Source: Lysinibacillus irui
Lineage (GTDB): Bacteria; Bacillota; Bacilli; Bacillales_A; Planococcaceae
Length of the DNA: 64,000 nucleotides
Assembly: GCF_028877475.1 (NCBI RefSeq)
Contig: NZ_CP113527.1
Location: 1,047,501 to 1,111,500, forward strand
Direction of reading: 5' to 3'
Shown: positions 35,249 through 44,509 of the stretch, one piece after another
How the letters are laid out: every line of letters starts with the position of its first letter
How positions within the stretch are numbered: position 1 is the stretch's first letter
Position numbers and translations under genes: made by a program
Notes under the pieces: model-generated
Told to the model about the DNA's origin: nothing
Seen by the model: only the letters and a program-made list of their open reading frames with translations
The model's database searches: none

Positions 35249-36511
35249 ATGAATGCTGAAATTCTTGCTGTTGGCTCTGAGTTATTATTAGGTCAAATTA
35301 CGAATACAAATGCGAGATTTATCTCAAGTCAGTTATCAGAGCTTGGTATAAACGTTTTTTATCACACAGTAGTTGGAGATAATGCGCAACGGTTAGAACA
35401 AGCTATTGAAGTGGCGGAGTCTCGTGCTGATCTCATTATTTTTTCGGGAGGGCTTGGACCTACGAAGGATGATTTAACGAAGGAAACGATTGCACGTCAC
35501 CTCGGTGTTTCTCTTGAATTTGACGAAGTGGCATTAACGTATATTGAGCAATTTTTTGCCAAACGAGGACGTCCAATGACGGAGAATAATCGTAAACAGG
35601 CATTAATTTTAGCTGGTAGTGAAGTGCTAGCCAATCACCATGGCATGGCTCCTGGTATGATTTTAACAAAGAATGATCGTACCTATATTTTACTTCCAGG
35701 ACCTCCAAAAGAGCTAGAACCAATGTTTCAATTTGAGGCCAAACCTAAGCTAGCAGCGATGCTGAATGATGGAGGGATCATTGCATCTCATGTCATGCGT
35801 TTTTATGGCATTGGTGAGGCCGAGCTCGAAGTACGTGTTCAAAGTATATTAGATGCACAAACAAATCCAACGGTTGCTCCACTTGCTTCTGATGGAGAGG
35901 TAACATTGCGCGTGACAGCTAAAGCAGCAACAGAGCAACAAGCTCAACAGTTAATTGCTGCAAAAGTTGCAGAGATACAGGCACTAGTTGGAGAGTATCA
36001 ATATGGTGTAGATGATGATTCACTTGCATCTAAAACAGTTGAAATGTTACTTGATAATAAGCTAACAATTGCAGCTGCAGAAAGTTTAACAGCTGGGTTA
36101 TTTCAATCTGAACTTGCTGAAATTCCCGGAGTAGGCAATGCACTTATCGGAGGCATTGTTACGTATGCAGCAGATGCGAAAGTAAAACAGCTTGGTATTT
36201 CACAAGAATTAATTGATACACATGGTGTTGTCAGCAGCGAGTGTGCAGCGGCAATGGCGAGTGCTGTACGTGAAAAGTTTTCAACGAATATTGGCATTGG
36301 TCTTACGGGCGAAGCAGGCCCTACTGCGCATGATCACCAACCTGTAGGTACGGTTTGGATAGGTATTGCCATTGAGGATGAGGAGCCACTTACATATTTA
36401 CTTCATTTATCTGGTATGCGCAATACGAATCGACTTCGTGCAGTGAAATTTACATGCCATTATTTAATGCAGTTATTAGAAGAGCGTGGATATACAAAAC
36501 GATATAGATAG
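35249..36511 (+). CDS. cinA: CinA-like competence/damage-inducible protein
   Basis: A 420-residue two-domain protein. Residues 1-170 form the MoCF (molybdopterin-binding-like) domain with EILAVGSELLLGQITNTN and FSGGLGPTKDDLTKE. Residues 255-415 form the CinA C-terminal domain (AAAESLTAGLFQSELAEIPG and GLTGEAGPT), which in many bacteria has nicotinamide-mononucleotide deamidase activity. It stands directly before recA as in most Firmicutes, 17 bases after pgsA. Confidence 0.95.
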   Translation: MNAEILAVGSELLLGQITNTNARFISSQLSELGINVFYHTVVGDNAQRLEQAIEVAESRADLIIFSGGLGPTKDDLTKETIARHLGVSLEFDEVALTYIEQFFAKRGRPMTENNRKQALILAGSEVLANHHGMAPGMILTKNDRTYILLPGPPKELEPMFQFEAKPKLAAMLNDGGIIASHVMRFYGIGEAELEVRVQSILDAQTNPTVAPLASDGEVTLRVTAKAATEQQAQQLIAAKVAEIQALVGEYQYGVDDDSLASKTVEMLLDNKLTIAAAESLTAGLFQSELAEIPGVGNALIGGIVTYAADAKVKQLGISQELIDTHGVVSSECAAAMASAVREKFSTNIGIGLTGEAGPTAHDHQPVGTVWIGIAIEDEEPLTYLLHLSGMRNTNRLRAVKFTCHYLMQLLEERGYTKRYR

Positions 36512-36523
36512 AGTAAAAAATAG

Positions 36524-36560
36524 GAATTTGGGTAGAGGAAAACTATCCAAATTTTTATTT
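36524..36560 (+). terminator. Terminator after cinA
   Basis: AATTTGGGTAG (36525-36535) pairs with CTATCCAAATT (36543-36553) with one G-U pair, followed by a T-rich tail. Thus recA is mainly transcribed from its own promoter. Confidence 0.75.
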
Positions 36561-36571
36561 TGAAGAAAAAT

Positions 36572-36585
36572 CGAATAAATGTTCG
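36572..36585. promoter_or_regulatory. LexA (SOS) box of recA
   Basis: CGAATAAATGTTCG matches the Gram-positive LexA/DinR consensus CGAACRNRYGTTYC at all but two positions. It lies eight bases upstream of the recA -35 box, as expected for LexA control. Confidence 0.85.
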
Positions 36586-36593
36586 CTTTTTTC

Positions 36594-36622
36594 TTGCGTG
36601 TTTTCTCAAAAACAAGTATAGT
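36594..36622 (+). promoter_or_regulatory. SigA promoter of recA
   Basis: TTGCGT (36594-36599), a 17-base spacer and TATAGT (36617-36622), directly downstream of the LexA box. Confidence 0.75.
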
Positions 36623-36667
36623 AGAGATAGACAAAAACAGTGAACAGTTTTCGAAGGAGGAAAATGA

Positions 36668-37729
36668 ATGAGTGATCGTAAAGCAGCCTTAGAACAGGCT
36701 CTAAAGCAAATTGAAAAGAATTTTGGTAAAGGTTCTATCATGAAACTCGGCGAAAAAACCGATTTAGAAATTGCGACATCTTCAAGTGGTTCGTTAGCAC
36801 TTGATGCAGCATTAGGAGTAGGCGGATATCCACGTGGACGTATTATTGAAGTATACGGCCCAGAATCATCTGGTAAAACAACAGTTGCGCTTCATGCCAT
36901 TGCGGAAGTTCAAGCAAAAGGTGGACAAGCTGCATTTATCGATGCAGAGCATGCATTAGATCCAGTTTATGCGCAAAAATTAGGCGTCGATATTGACGAG
37001 CTATTACTTTCACAGCCAGACACAGGGGAGCAAGCACTTGAAATTGCAGAAGCATTAGTGCGTAGTGGTGCTATTGATATTATCGTTATTGACTCCGTTG
37101 CTGCCTTAGTACCAAAAGCTGAAATTGAAGGGGATATGGGTGATTCTCATGTCGGCCTACAAGCACGTTTAATGTCTCAGGCATTACGTAAACTTTCAGG
37201 TGCGATTAATAAATCAAAAACGATTGCTATTTTCATTAACCAAGTTCGTGAAAAAATTGGTGTCATGTTCGGAAACCCTGAAACAACACCAGGTGGACGA
37301 GCTCTTAAATTCTATAGCTCTGTCCGTTTAGAAGTGCGTCGAGCAGAAGCTATTAAACAAGGTAATGATATTGTTGGTAACCGTACAAAAATTAAAATTG
37401 TTAAAAATAAAGTAGCGCCGCCTTTCCGTACTGCTGAAGTGGATATTATGTATGGTGAAGGTATTTCTAAAGAAGGCGAAACAGTTGATTTAGGTGTAGA
37501 ATTAGATATTGTCCAAAAAAGTGGTTCTTGGTATGCATATGGTGATGAACGTCTAGGTCAAGGTCGAGAAAATGCTAAACAATATTTAAAAGAAAATGTT
37601 GCTGTTATGGAAGACATCGCAAATAAAATTCGAGCTTCTTATGGTATTGCAGCTTCTTCTTACACAATTGCTGCTCATGATGAAGAAGAGATGGATGAAG
37701 AATTGATGTTACTTCTTGAAGAAGAATAA
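36668..37729 (+). CDS. recA: Recombinase RecA
   Basis: A 353-residue strand-exchange ATPase and LexA coprotease. Visible landmarks are Walker A GPESSGKT (near residues 66-73), IDAEHALDP, Walker [11 protein letters not shown], the L2-loop region with [20 protein letters not shown], and the acidic C-terminal tail ending in Glu residues. GAAGGAGG lies upstream of the ATG. An SOS box and promoter precede it and a strong terminator follows. No intein is present. Confidence 0.99.
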   Translation: MSDRKAALEQALKQIEKNFGKGSIMKLGEKTDLEIATSSSGSLALDAALGVGGYPRGRIIEVYGPESSGKTTVALHAIAEVQAKGGQAAFIDAEHALDPVYAQKLGVDIDELLLSQPDTGEQALEIAEALVRSGAIDIIVIDSVAALVPKAEIEGDMGDSHVGLQARLMSQALRKLSGAINKSKTIAIFINQVREKIGVMFGNPETTPGGRALKFYSSVRLEVRRAEAIKQGNDIVGNRTKIKIVKNKVAPPFRTAEVDIMYGEGISKEGETVDLGVELDIVQKSGSWYAYGDERLGQGRENAKQYLKENVAVMEDIANKIRASYGIAASSYTIAAHDEEEMDEELMLLLEEE

Positions 37730-37738
37730 TAAACGATT

Positions 37739-37778
37739 GCATTGTTCCCATTTTTTGAGGGAACAATGCTTTTTTTTG
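37739..37778 (+). terminator. Intrinsic terminator after recA
   Basis: GCATTGTTCCC (37739-37749) pairs perfectly with GGGAACAATGC (37759-37769), followed by T8. Confidence 0.93.
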
Positions 37779-38284
37779 TCTATATTCTTAAACTTTTACC
37801 CATAATAAGAGTAATGCCGTCTATCTCAAGGTGTTATTTCTTATGTACTGTTTTTATATTAATTGTATTTAAGATGAAATTTTTTCTAGTGTAAAAGTAA
37901 TAGGGTGAAAAATAACCGAATGGATAGGACTTACTTTTTTTGGCTGAAGGGCGAACAGACGCCCGACTATCCTTGACAGAGCTTAAGGCTAGCTATACAA
38001 TTAAATATGTATAATTTCTGAATTATGACTTTAAATAGGCAGTACATTTTATCTTCATTTACCTAGTGTTTTCTAGTGAAATGGACATCACACATTTAGA
38101 ATATTGTTGAGATTTTCCCTTTCATATAGATGTCTAAACACCTACTAAATGAAGCTAGAGCCTTTGGCTAATAGAACGGATTTTGTGTAAATTCAATCAA
38201 AATCTGGCGCAATTTCGCCAAGGCGCGATAGATGTATGCGCCGACTGAAACAGTAATACCCAAATAGCAAGAGGAGGTGTTCAT
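37779..38284 (+). other. Long non-coding region with the rny promoter and leader
   Basis: About 500 bases without a gene; B. subtilis has pbpX between recA and rny, absent here. A nested stem (GGATAG 37922-37927 with CTATCC 37967-37972, around GGGCG/CGCCC at 37949-37964) abuts the promoter. Downstream, the leader carries three further stems described under findings. No coding frame is convincing. Confidence 0.6.
37973..38001 (+). promoter_or_regulatory. SigA promoter of rny
   Basis: A perfect TTGACA (37973-37978), a 17-base spacer and TACAAT (37996-38001). The expected start near 38008 gives rny an untranslated leader of about 275 bases. Confidence 0.8.
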
Positions 38285-39844
38285 ATGGATGGAATTACTA
38301 TCATCTCCGCTTTGCTTGGACTCATCGTTGGTGCCGCTGTTAGCTATATCTACATGAAAAAAGTGAATGACTCAAAAATCACTGGTGCTAAACATGTTGC
38401 TGAAACAATCGTTGAAGAAGGAAAACGAGAAGCGGAGGCAATGAAGAAAGAAGCACTACTTGAAGCCAAAGATGAAACTCACAAATTTCGTACTGAAGCC
38501 GAAAATGACATTCGTGAACGTCGTTTAGAACTTCAAAAACAAGAGAACCGTTTATTGCAAAGAGAAGAGAATCTTGATCGCAAGGATGATGCTCTAAATA
38601 AGAGAGAAGCAGGCTTAGAGCGTAAAGAACAAGCTCTAGCTGAAAGACAACAGCATATTGAACAGATGGAGAGCAAAGTGGACGAGCTCGTAGCACTACA
38701 AAAAACAGAGCTAGAACGTATTTCTGCTTTAACTAGAGATGAAGCTAAAACAGTTATCCTAAATGAAGTAGAAAAAGAGTTAGCGACTGATATTGCTGTG
38801 ATGACGAAGGAAGCTGAAACACGTGCGAAAGAAGACTCAGATAAAAAAGCACGTGAAATTTTATCATTAGCATTACAACGCTTTGCGGCAGATCATGTAG
38901 CAGAAACAACTGTATCTGTTGTGAACTTGCCAAATGATGAAATGAAAGGTCGTATTATTGGTCGTGAAGGCCGTAATATCCGCACATTGGAAACATTAAC
39001 AGGGATTGATTTAATTATTGATGATACTCCTGAAGCGGTTATATTATCAGGCTTTGATCCAATTCGTCGTGAAACGGCTCGACTTGCACTTGAAAAACTT
39101 GTACAGGATGGTCGCATCCACCCAGCTCGCATTGAGGAAATGGTGGAGAAAGCTCGACGTGAAGTGGATGAACAAATCCGCGAAACAGGTGAGCAAACTA
39201 CATTTGAAATTGGCATTCATAATTTACATCCAGATTTAATGAAAATTTTAGGCCGTATGAAATATCGTACAAGCTATGGACAAAACGTCCTAAAACATTC
39301 AATTGAAGTCGCACATTTAGCAGGATTACTTGCTGCTGAACTTGGTGAAGATGTAGCGTTAGCTCGTCGTGCAGGCTTATTACATGATATTGGGAAAGCA
39401 ATTGACCATGAAGTTGAAGGTAGCCACGTCGAAATCGGTGTGGAACTAGCAACGAAATATAAGGAACATCCGGTTGTTATCAACAGTATTGCTTCGCATC
39501 ATGGTGATACTGAAGCAACATCTGTTATTGCGGTATTAGTTGCAGCGGCTGATGCATTATCAGCAGCTCGCCCAGGTGCACGTAGTGAAACACTTGAAAA
39601 CTATATCCGCAGACTTGAAAAGTTAGAGGAAATTTCAGAAAGCTATGATGGTGTAGAAAAATCTTTTGCTATTCAAGCTGGACGTGAAATTCGTATTATT
39701 GTACAACCTGAAAAAATTGATGATTTAGCATCTCATCGTCTTGCACGAGATATCCGTAAACGTATTGAGGAAGAGTTGGATTATCCAGGTCATATTAAAG
39801 TAACAGTCATTCGCGAAACACGTGCTGTGGAGTATGCGAAATAA
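38285..39844 (+). CDS. rny: Ribonuclease Y
   Basis: A 519-residue membrane-anchored endoribonuclease that starts the decay of many mRNAs in Bacillus. It has one N-terminal membrane helix (residues 4-24), a long charged coiled coil (about 30-190), a KH RNA-binding domain ([21 protein letters not shown], about 220) and an HD catalytic domain with HD in [12 protein letters not shown] (about residue 367). AAGAGGAGGTG precedes the ATG. In B. subtilis ymdB follows directly; here eight polysaccharide genes intervene. Confidence 0.98.
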   Translation: MDGITIISALLGLIVGAAVSYIYMKKVNDSKITGAKHVAETIVEEGKREAEAMKKEALLEAKDETHKFRTEAENDIRERRLELQKQENRLLQREENLDRKDDALNKREAGLERKEQALAERQQHIEQMESKVDELVALQKTELERISALTRDEAKTVILNEVEKELATDIAVMTKEAETRAKEDSDKKAREILSLALQRFAADHVAETTVSVVNLPNDEMKGRIIGREGRNIRTLETLTGIDLIIDDTPEAVILSGFDPIRRETARLALEKLVQDGRIHPARIEEMVEKARREVDEQIRETGEQTTFEIGIHNLHPDLMKILGRMKYRTSYGQNVLKHSIEVAHLAGLLAAELGEDVALARRAGLLHDIGKAIDHEVEGSHVEIGVELATKYKEHPVVINSIASHHGDTEATSVIAVLVAAADALSAARPGARSETLENYIRRLEKLEEISESYDGVEKSFAIQAGREIRIIVQPEKIDDLASHRLARDIRKRIEEELDYPGHIKVTVIRETRAVEYAK

Positions 39845-39856
39845 TATTGAATGTTA

Positions 39857-39896
39857 GAGGTTTCTTTAGATTATTATCTAGAGAGCCTCTTTTTTA
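39857..39896 (+). terminator. Terminator after rny
   Basis: A long imperfect stem (GAGGTTTCTTTAGAT from 39857 with ATCTAGAGAGCCTC ending near 39889) is followed by T6. Confidence 0.8.
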
Positions 39897-39981
39897 GTAG
39901 AGGTAGAGTCATGTTTGAGGAGCATCCATCATAAAAAAGAACAAGGCTAGGTTTTGATTAACGATGAAAGATGTGATAATC

Positions 39982-40746
39982 ATGATCGATCTCCATGCAC
40001 ATATCTTATATGATGTGGATGATGGACCAAAAAATGAGATGGATTCCTTGGAAATGCTAAGGCAAGCTGCTAAAGAAGGGATTACAGAGATTATTTGTAC
40101 ATCCCATGCTAGACACCCACAATATCATGTCACTTATAGAAAAGTGGTAGAGCAAGTAAATGATTTACAACAATTATTACATCATCATCAAATTCCAATT
40201 ACACTCCATACAGGCCACGAAATTCGCTTACATGATAATCTCCCAATATTACTACAACAACAGCAACTTCATCCATTAGCACAGTCAAAATATATCTTAT
40301 TAGAACTTCCTTCGAGCACTATTCCGGCTTATACGATAGAGATGATAAGGAGCTTAAAAACATTTGGCTATATACCAATCTTAGCTCATCCAGAACGAAA
40401 TTTTGCCATTAAAGAAAATCCAAAAAAACTAGAGGCCCTTATTCAACAGGGAGTATTGACACAATTGACAACAGGTAGTTTAACAGGATTATATGGAAAG
40501 GACATACAACGTTTATCCCTCGCTTTAGTGAGAGCAAATTACATTCATACGATTGGCTCAGACGCACATGATTTACAAAAAAGAAGTTTCTTCTTTCAAT
40601 CAGCACTGCACTATCTGGAGAAAAAGAAAGAAATAGATACAATCACTCGCCTCTTAGATAATAATGCAAGAGTTTTAGCGAACAAGCCTATTTTGCCACT
40701 TGAGTTAGATGATATGGCTATAAAGAAACGATGGCTTATATTTTAA
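39982..40746 (+). CDS. PHP-type protein-tyrosine phosphatase (CpsB/YwqE family)
   Basis: A 254-residue metal-dependent phosphatase of the polymerase-and-histidinol-phosphatase fold that removes phosphate from BY-type tyrosine kinases controlling polysaccharide synthesis. Motifs: MIDLHAHILYDVDDGP (residues 1-16), TSHARHPQYH, TGHEIRL, LAHPERN and GSDAHD, all metal-binding. ATG 39964 is in frame, but ATG 39982 follows AAAGATGTGAT (a good match to the anti-Shine-Dalgarno) and gives the family N-terminus. It opens the polysaccharide cluster; its kinase partner lies three genes downstream. Confidence 0.9.
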   Translation: MIDLHAHILYDVDDGPKNEMDSLEMLRQAAKEGITEIICTSHARHPQYHVTYRKVVEQVNDLQQLLHHHQIPITLHTGHEIRLHDNLPILLQQQQLHPLAQSKYILLELPSSTIPAYTIEMIRSLKTFGYIPILAHPERNFAIKENPKKLEALIQQGVLTQLTTGSLTGLYGKDIQRLSLALVRANYIHTIGSDAHDLQKRSFFFQSALHYLEKKKEIDTITRLLDNNARVLANKPILPLELDDMAIKKRWLIF

Positions 40747-40777
40747 ACGTCTTTGTTAGAATTGAGCGTGAAAAAAG

Positions 40778-41935
40778 ATGCAATTGCTCTATACATTACT
40801 GTTTAGCTTACTTGTTTTTATGAGCCTGATGCAGCCTGTCGCTGGTATTTTCCATAAGTTATCCTTATTAATCAGCCTGTTAATCATACTCGTCTCTTTT
40901 TTCATCCATAAAAAAATATTCATTCACAATGTACAAGCTAGTGTTTTTTTTAGTATGTATACTTTTTTTTGTGTGATATCAGCAGGGGTGAATCAGGATA
41001 TGGTTCTCCTGAAAAACAGTCTACAATTAATGTGCATGTTCATAGCAGTTTCAATTTTTTTTAATGATCTTGTCAAAGAACAGGTAATAGAAATTGTTTT
41101 GAATAGTGTTTTAATGGCCTATATACCATTTTTAGCTTTATGTTTTCAGCAAGCAAATTATATGTTTTCAGCTTTTTCAGGTGTATTTGAGAACCCAAAT
41201 ACGATGGGGTTTTCAATGATTGGTTTAATGATCGTTGTACTCATGAGATTGTATAAGGTGGCAATGCAGATGCTACATGGACAACAACAGGTAAACTACA
41301 TATGGTCTTTTATTCTTTATATGACCGTTTATATATTTACTTTGTATGTCATCTTGCTATCTAATGCCCGCACTTCCTTGTTAACGGTTTCTATTGCCAC
41401 AGTTGTTGTATTGTTTTGTATTGTCAAAAGCATGAACAAAACCTTTTTACCACTCTTAAAATTGATTTTACTCTTTGTAGGTGCAGGTTTAGTGGTGGTG
41501 ATAGTGATGATCAAATTGGACATAATGCAAGAGGCGGTACAAAGTATTTTATCGAAAATGGAAAAAAAGTCGACGAACATAACAGATGGTCGTCTTGAAA
41601 TTTGGCATTATGTTATTGAGCATTTTCGTTTCTGGGGACACGGTGTTGAATCACTGTGGTCGATAGGTGTTGCTCATGCACATAATACATTCGTAAATAT
41701 TGTACAAGAAACAGGATTGATGGCATTGATTAGCTATTGTTTGTTCTTATTGGCAATCGTCAAAGGATATCGTCATATGAATAAACAAGCAATCGTATTT
41801 ATGGGCTTAGTAATGGTAGCCGCTCTAGGGGTTTCTACATTTGAAATACTATATTTTAATATGCTTCATATTCTTGTATTTGTTGTGAGTGGCACTATTT
41901 ATAATAAAGGCAAAATCACAATTACATCTGAATAA
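40778..41935 (+). CDS. O-antigen ligase/Wzy-like polysaccharide polymerase
   Basis: A 385-residue membrane protein with about ten hydrophobic segments. Its C-terminal loop reads GRLEIWHYVIEHFRFWGHGVE and AHNTFVNIVQETGL, which is the Wzy_C/O-antigen ligase signature (the G-x-G and H-N-x-x-L/V pattern). It would polymerise lipid-linked repeat units on the outer face of the membrane. The ribosome-binding site is weak. The neighbouring flippase, chain-length regulator and transferases support a polymerase rather than a ligase role. No Bacillus polymer can be named from it. Confidence 0.82.
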   Translation: MQLLYTLLFSLLVFMSLMQPVAGIFHKLSLLISLLIILVSFFIHKKIFIHNVQASVFFSMYTFFCVISAGVNQDMVLLKNSLQLMCMFIAVSIFFNDLVKEQVIEIVLNSVLMAYIPFLALCFQQANYMFSAFSGVFENPNTMGFSMIGLMIVVLMRLYKVAMQMLHGQQQVNYIWSFILYMTVYIFTLYVILLSNARTSLLTVSIATVVVLFCIVKSMNKTFLPLLKLILLFVGAGLVVVIVMIKLDIMQEAVQSILSKMEKKSTNITDGRLEIWHYVIEHFRFWGHGVESLWSIGVAHAHNTFVNIVQETGLMALISYCLFLLAIVKGYRHMNKQAIVFMGLVMVAALGVSTFEILYFNMLHILVFVVSGTIYNKGKITITSE

Positions 41936-42001
41936 CCAATAGGCTTGTTTAATATACTTTATTAGCATTGCGCACATTTGCCAATTAGGAGGGGATCCAT
42001 T

Positions 42002-42715
42002 TTGAATGAAGAAATGACAATACAAAGTCTAGTAAAAGTAATGCTAAAACGTTGGCTCCTTATCCTAATGCTCACTATTCTATCAATAGGCGTTGCTTTA
42101 TTGATTAGTTACTTTATTCAAACACCCATTTATGAAGCGGAAACCCAAATATTGGTCAATCAAAAAAGCTATGAAAATCAGCAACTAGTAGGGGCACAGA
42201 ATGTTGATACGGATCTTCGGTTAATTAATACGTACAATGTCATTATCAAAAGCCCTGTTATTTTAGCGAAGGTTATTGAAGTGCTAGTACTTGATACGAC
42301 GCCAGAGAAATTAATGAGGCAAATTGAGGTTTCGAGCGCCAATAACTCCCAAGTAGTGAACATTCGAGTACAAGATGAGAATAGTGAGAGGGCAGTAAAA
42401 ATAGCTAATACGATTGCAGAAATATTTAAAGAGGAAATCCCTGTATTAATGCATGTAGACAATATTAATATTCTTTTTGTAGCACAAAATAGTGAGCATC
42501 CAGTACCTGTTAAGCCAAATAAACTGTTAAATCTTATCATAGCAGCCATCACAGGTTTCAGTTTGGCGATGGTGCTTGCATATTTTTTAGAAAAAATTGA
42601 TAGGACTATTAAAACAGAACAAGATATTGAGGTTTTATCATTACCAGTGATTGGGGTTGTCAGTAATATAGAAATGCCTACTAGAAAAAAATCTAGAAAC
42701 AGGGGGTCATCGTAA
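42002..42715 (+). CDS. Wzz/YveK-type chain-length regulator and kinase activator
   Basis: A 237-residue Wzz-domain protein with two membrane helices (about residues 17-37 and 172-192) flanking an extracellular loop that includes the conserved YEAETQILVNQ region. The C-terminal tail after the second helix is the cytoplasmic activator segment for the BY-kinase. TTG 42002, seven bases after AGGAGGGG, is the start; the frame from 41978 has no site. Its stop codon overlaps an in-frame ATA that is probably the kinase start. Confidence 0.9.
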   Translation: MNEEMTIQSLVKVMLKRWLLILMLTILSIGVALLISYFIQTPIYEAETQILVNQKSYENQQLVGAQNVDTDLRLINTYNVIIKSPVILAKVIEVLVLDTTPEKLMRQIEVSSANNSQVVNIRVQDENSERAVKIANTIAEIFKEEIPVLMHVDNINILFVAQNSEHPVPVKPNKLLNLIIAAITGFSLAMVLAYFLEKIDRTIKTEQDIEVLSLPVIGVVSNIEMPTRKKSRNRGSS

Positions 42716-42717
42716 TA
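42701..42717 (+). promoter_or_regulatory. Ribosome-binding site and ATA start of the tyrosine kinase
   Basis: AGGGGG (42701-42706) is followed, at normal spacing, by ATA (42715-42717), which overlaps the upstream stop as TAATA, just where the usual coupled TAATG would be. The downstream ATG 42748 has only A-rich sequence before it. Confidence 0.5.
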
Positions 42718-43413
42718 TTTTCCAAAAGAAAAACAAAAAAATCAACAATGGCTCGTAAGCTGATTACCGTTTCTGATATGACATCCATTCCTTCCGAGCA
42801 ATATCGTACGATCCGGGCAAATATTAAATTCTCGCAACCTAATCGAGATGTGAGAACTATTTTAGTAACCTCCTCTATCGCTGGTGAAGGAAAATCTACA
42901 AATGCAGCAAATATCGGTGTCGTATTTGCGCAAGAGGGTAAAAATGTCCTCATTGTAGATGCAGATATGCGTAAACCAACTTTGCATCATACATTCTATC
43001 TTGACAATATTTCGGGACTTTCCTCTGTGTTATCACGCCAATCTACACTACAGGAAGTTATTCAAGAAACCTTTGTTGAAGGAGTGGATATCATTTCGAG
43101 TGGGGCCATTCCGCCCAATCCTACAGAGTTGCTAGCTTCTGAAACGATGACCTCGTTTTTAGCTGAAGTGAAAGATCTATACGATATCATTATATTGGAT
43201 GCACCACCATTACTCTTTTTATCGGATGCACAAATTTTATCAAATAAATGTGATGGCACCCTGTTAATCGTCAACACAGGGGTGGTTGGGAAAGCCGCTG
43301 TTATAAAATCAAAATCCATCTTAACGGTTTCCAAAGCCAATATTTTAGGGGTCATCTTAAATAATTATAAGATAAAAGGTAGTACGTACGAGTATTATTA
43401 CGGAAAAGAATAA
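42715..43413 (+). CDS. BY-family tyrosine kinase (CpsD/YwqD type)
   Basis: A bacterial tyrosine autokinase that works with the Wzz protein to control chain length. It has Walker A in AGEGKSTNAAN, Walker A' in VLIVDADMRKPTLH, Walker B in IIILDAPPLLF and a C-terminal Tyr cluster (YEYYYGKE) that is autophosphorylated. The E-Q-Y-R-T-I-R-x-N-I segment is the family hallmark. From ATG 42748 the protein has 221 residues and no ribosome-binding site. From the in-frame ATA 42715 it has 232, with an ideal site and a basic N-terminus (FSKRKTKKS) like its relatives. I favour 42715. Confidence 0.9.
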   Translation: MFSKRKTKKSTMARKLITVSDMTSIPSEQYRTIRANIKFSQPNRDVRTILVTSSIAGEGKSTNAANIGVVFAQEGKNVLIVDADMRKPTLHHTFYLDNISGLSSVLSRQSTLQEVIQETFVEGVDIISSGAIPPNPTELLASETMTSFLAEVKDLYDIIILDAPPLLFLSDAQILSNKCDGTLLIVNTGVVGKAAVIKSKSILTVSKANILGVILNNYKIKGSTYEYYYGKE

Positions 43414-43429
43414 GGGTGAGAATATAGCT

Positions 43430-44509
43430 GTGAAAAAAATCCTGCATATTATTCCAACAACAGATTATGGTGGTATTACCACGATGATTGTAGACATCTT
43501 AATGAATACAAACAAATCATTATATCATTTTGATTTTGTGTCGTTTAATAAAGGGCCATACCATGATATTTTCTTACAACAAGATGCAAAGATATTTTAT
43601 GAGGAATATATTACGCAGCAAGGTCCTCTCTCGTATATAAAAAATATTTATCGAATAATTAAACAACATCAATATGATGCCGTTCATGATCATACAGGCT
43701 ATCGAGCAGTCTTTACATTACTAGCAGCTCGTTTAGCAGGTGTTCAGTGCCGTGTACTACACAGTCATACGAATGTTGCAGAAGAGTGGAATCATCCAGT
43801 CATGTTAACCATGTTGAAGAAACTAAGTGTTTTCAATGCGACTCAATTGGTAGCCTGTAGTGAAAAAGCAGGAGAATTTTGTTTTCATAAAAAACCTTTT
43901 GAAATAATAGCGAATCCGATTGATAGCACCAAAATTGAACGCATATCAAATGAAGAGAAGCGGAGTTTGAGGAAGAAATTAAAAATCCAAGATGGCGAGT
44001 TAGTATTAGGACATATTGGGCGTTTTGTTCAAGTTAAGAACCATTCTTTTTTAATTGAACTTGCTAGCAATTTAAAACAACAAGGTGTTCCTTTTAAATT
44101 AATTTTGATAGGGGATGGCCCCTTAGAACAGGAAGTTCGCGATCTCGTAAAAGCAAAAAACGTAGAGGACTGTGTTCTGTTTTTAGGACAGCGTGCTGAT
44201 ATCATTAAACTACTACAACTTTTCGATAAATTTATTTTACCATCTCATTTTGAAGGGTTTGGAATTGTTCTGTTGGAAGCTCAAGTTTGTGGTACACCAT
44301 CCATTGTTTCTTCGACTTTACCAAGGGAAGTAGACCTTGATATTGGTTTACTACATTATCTAGATCTACAGGGCGATATAGATTGTTGGCTACAACAAAT
44401 TGCTAAGAAGAATGTCAAATTGGATGAACATATTATCCAAAACAGTATAATCAATAAAGGACTGGATGTAGAAAATGTTACGCGCCAATTATGCGCTCTC
44501 TACAAGTAA
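43430..44509 (+). CDS. Glycosyltransferase family 4 (GT-B)
   Basis: A 359-residue GT-B glycosyltransferase. The N-terminal acceptor domain begins KKILHIIPTTDYGGITTM (the Gly-rich loop), and the C-terminal donor domain shows LGHIGRFVQVKNHSFLIELA and PSHFEGFGIVLLEAQVCGTP, which includes the E-x7-E nucleotide-sugar-binding pattern. The start is GTG 43430 behind AAGGGTGAG. It probably adds one sugar to the lipid-linked repeat unit. Donor and acceptor cannot be read from the sequence. It overlaps the next gene by 35 bases if that gene starts at 44475. Confidence 0.88.
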   Translation: MKKILHIIPTTDYGGITTMIVDILMNTNKSLYHFDFVSFNKGPYHDIFLQQDAKIFYEEYITQQGPLSYIKNIYRIIKQHQYDAVHDHTGYRAVFTLLAARLAGVQCRVLHSHTNVAEEWNHPVMLTMLKKLSVFNATQLVACSEKAGEFCFHKKPFEIIANPIDSTKIERISNEEKRSLRKKLKIQDGELVLGHIGRFVQVKNHSFLIELASNLKQQGVPFKLILIGDGPLEQEVRDLVKAKNVEDCVLFLGQRADIIKLLQLFDKFILPSHFEGFGIVLLEAQVCGTPSIVSSTLPREVDLDIGLLHYLDLQGDIDCWLQQIAKKNVKLDEHIIQNSIINKGLDVENVTRQLCALYK

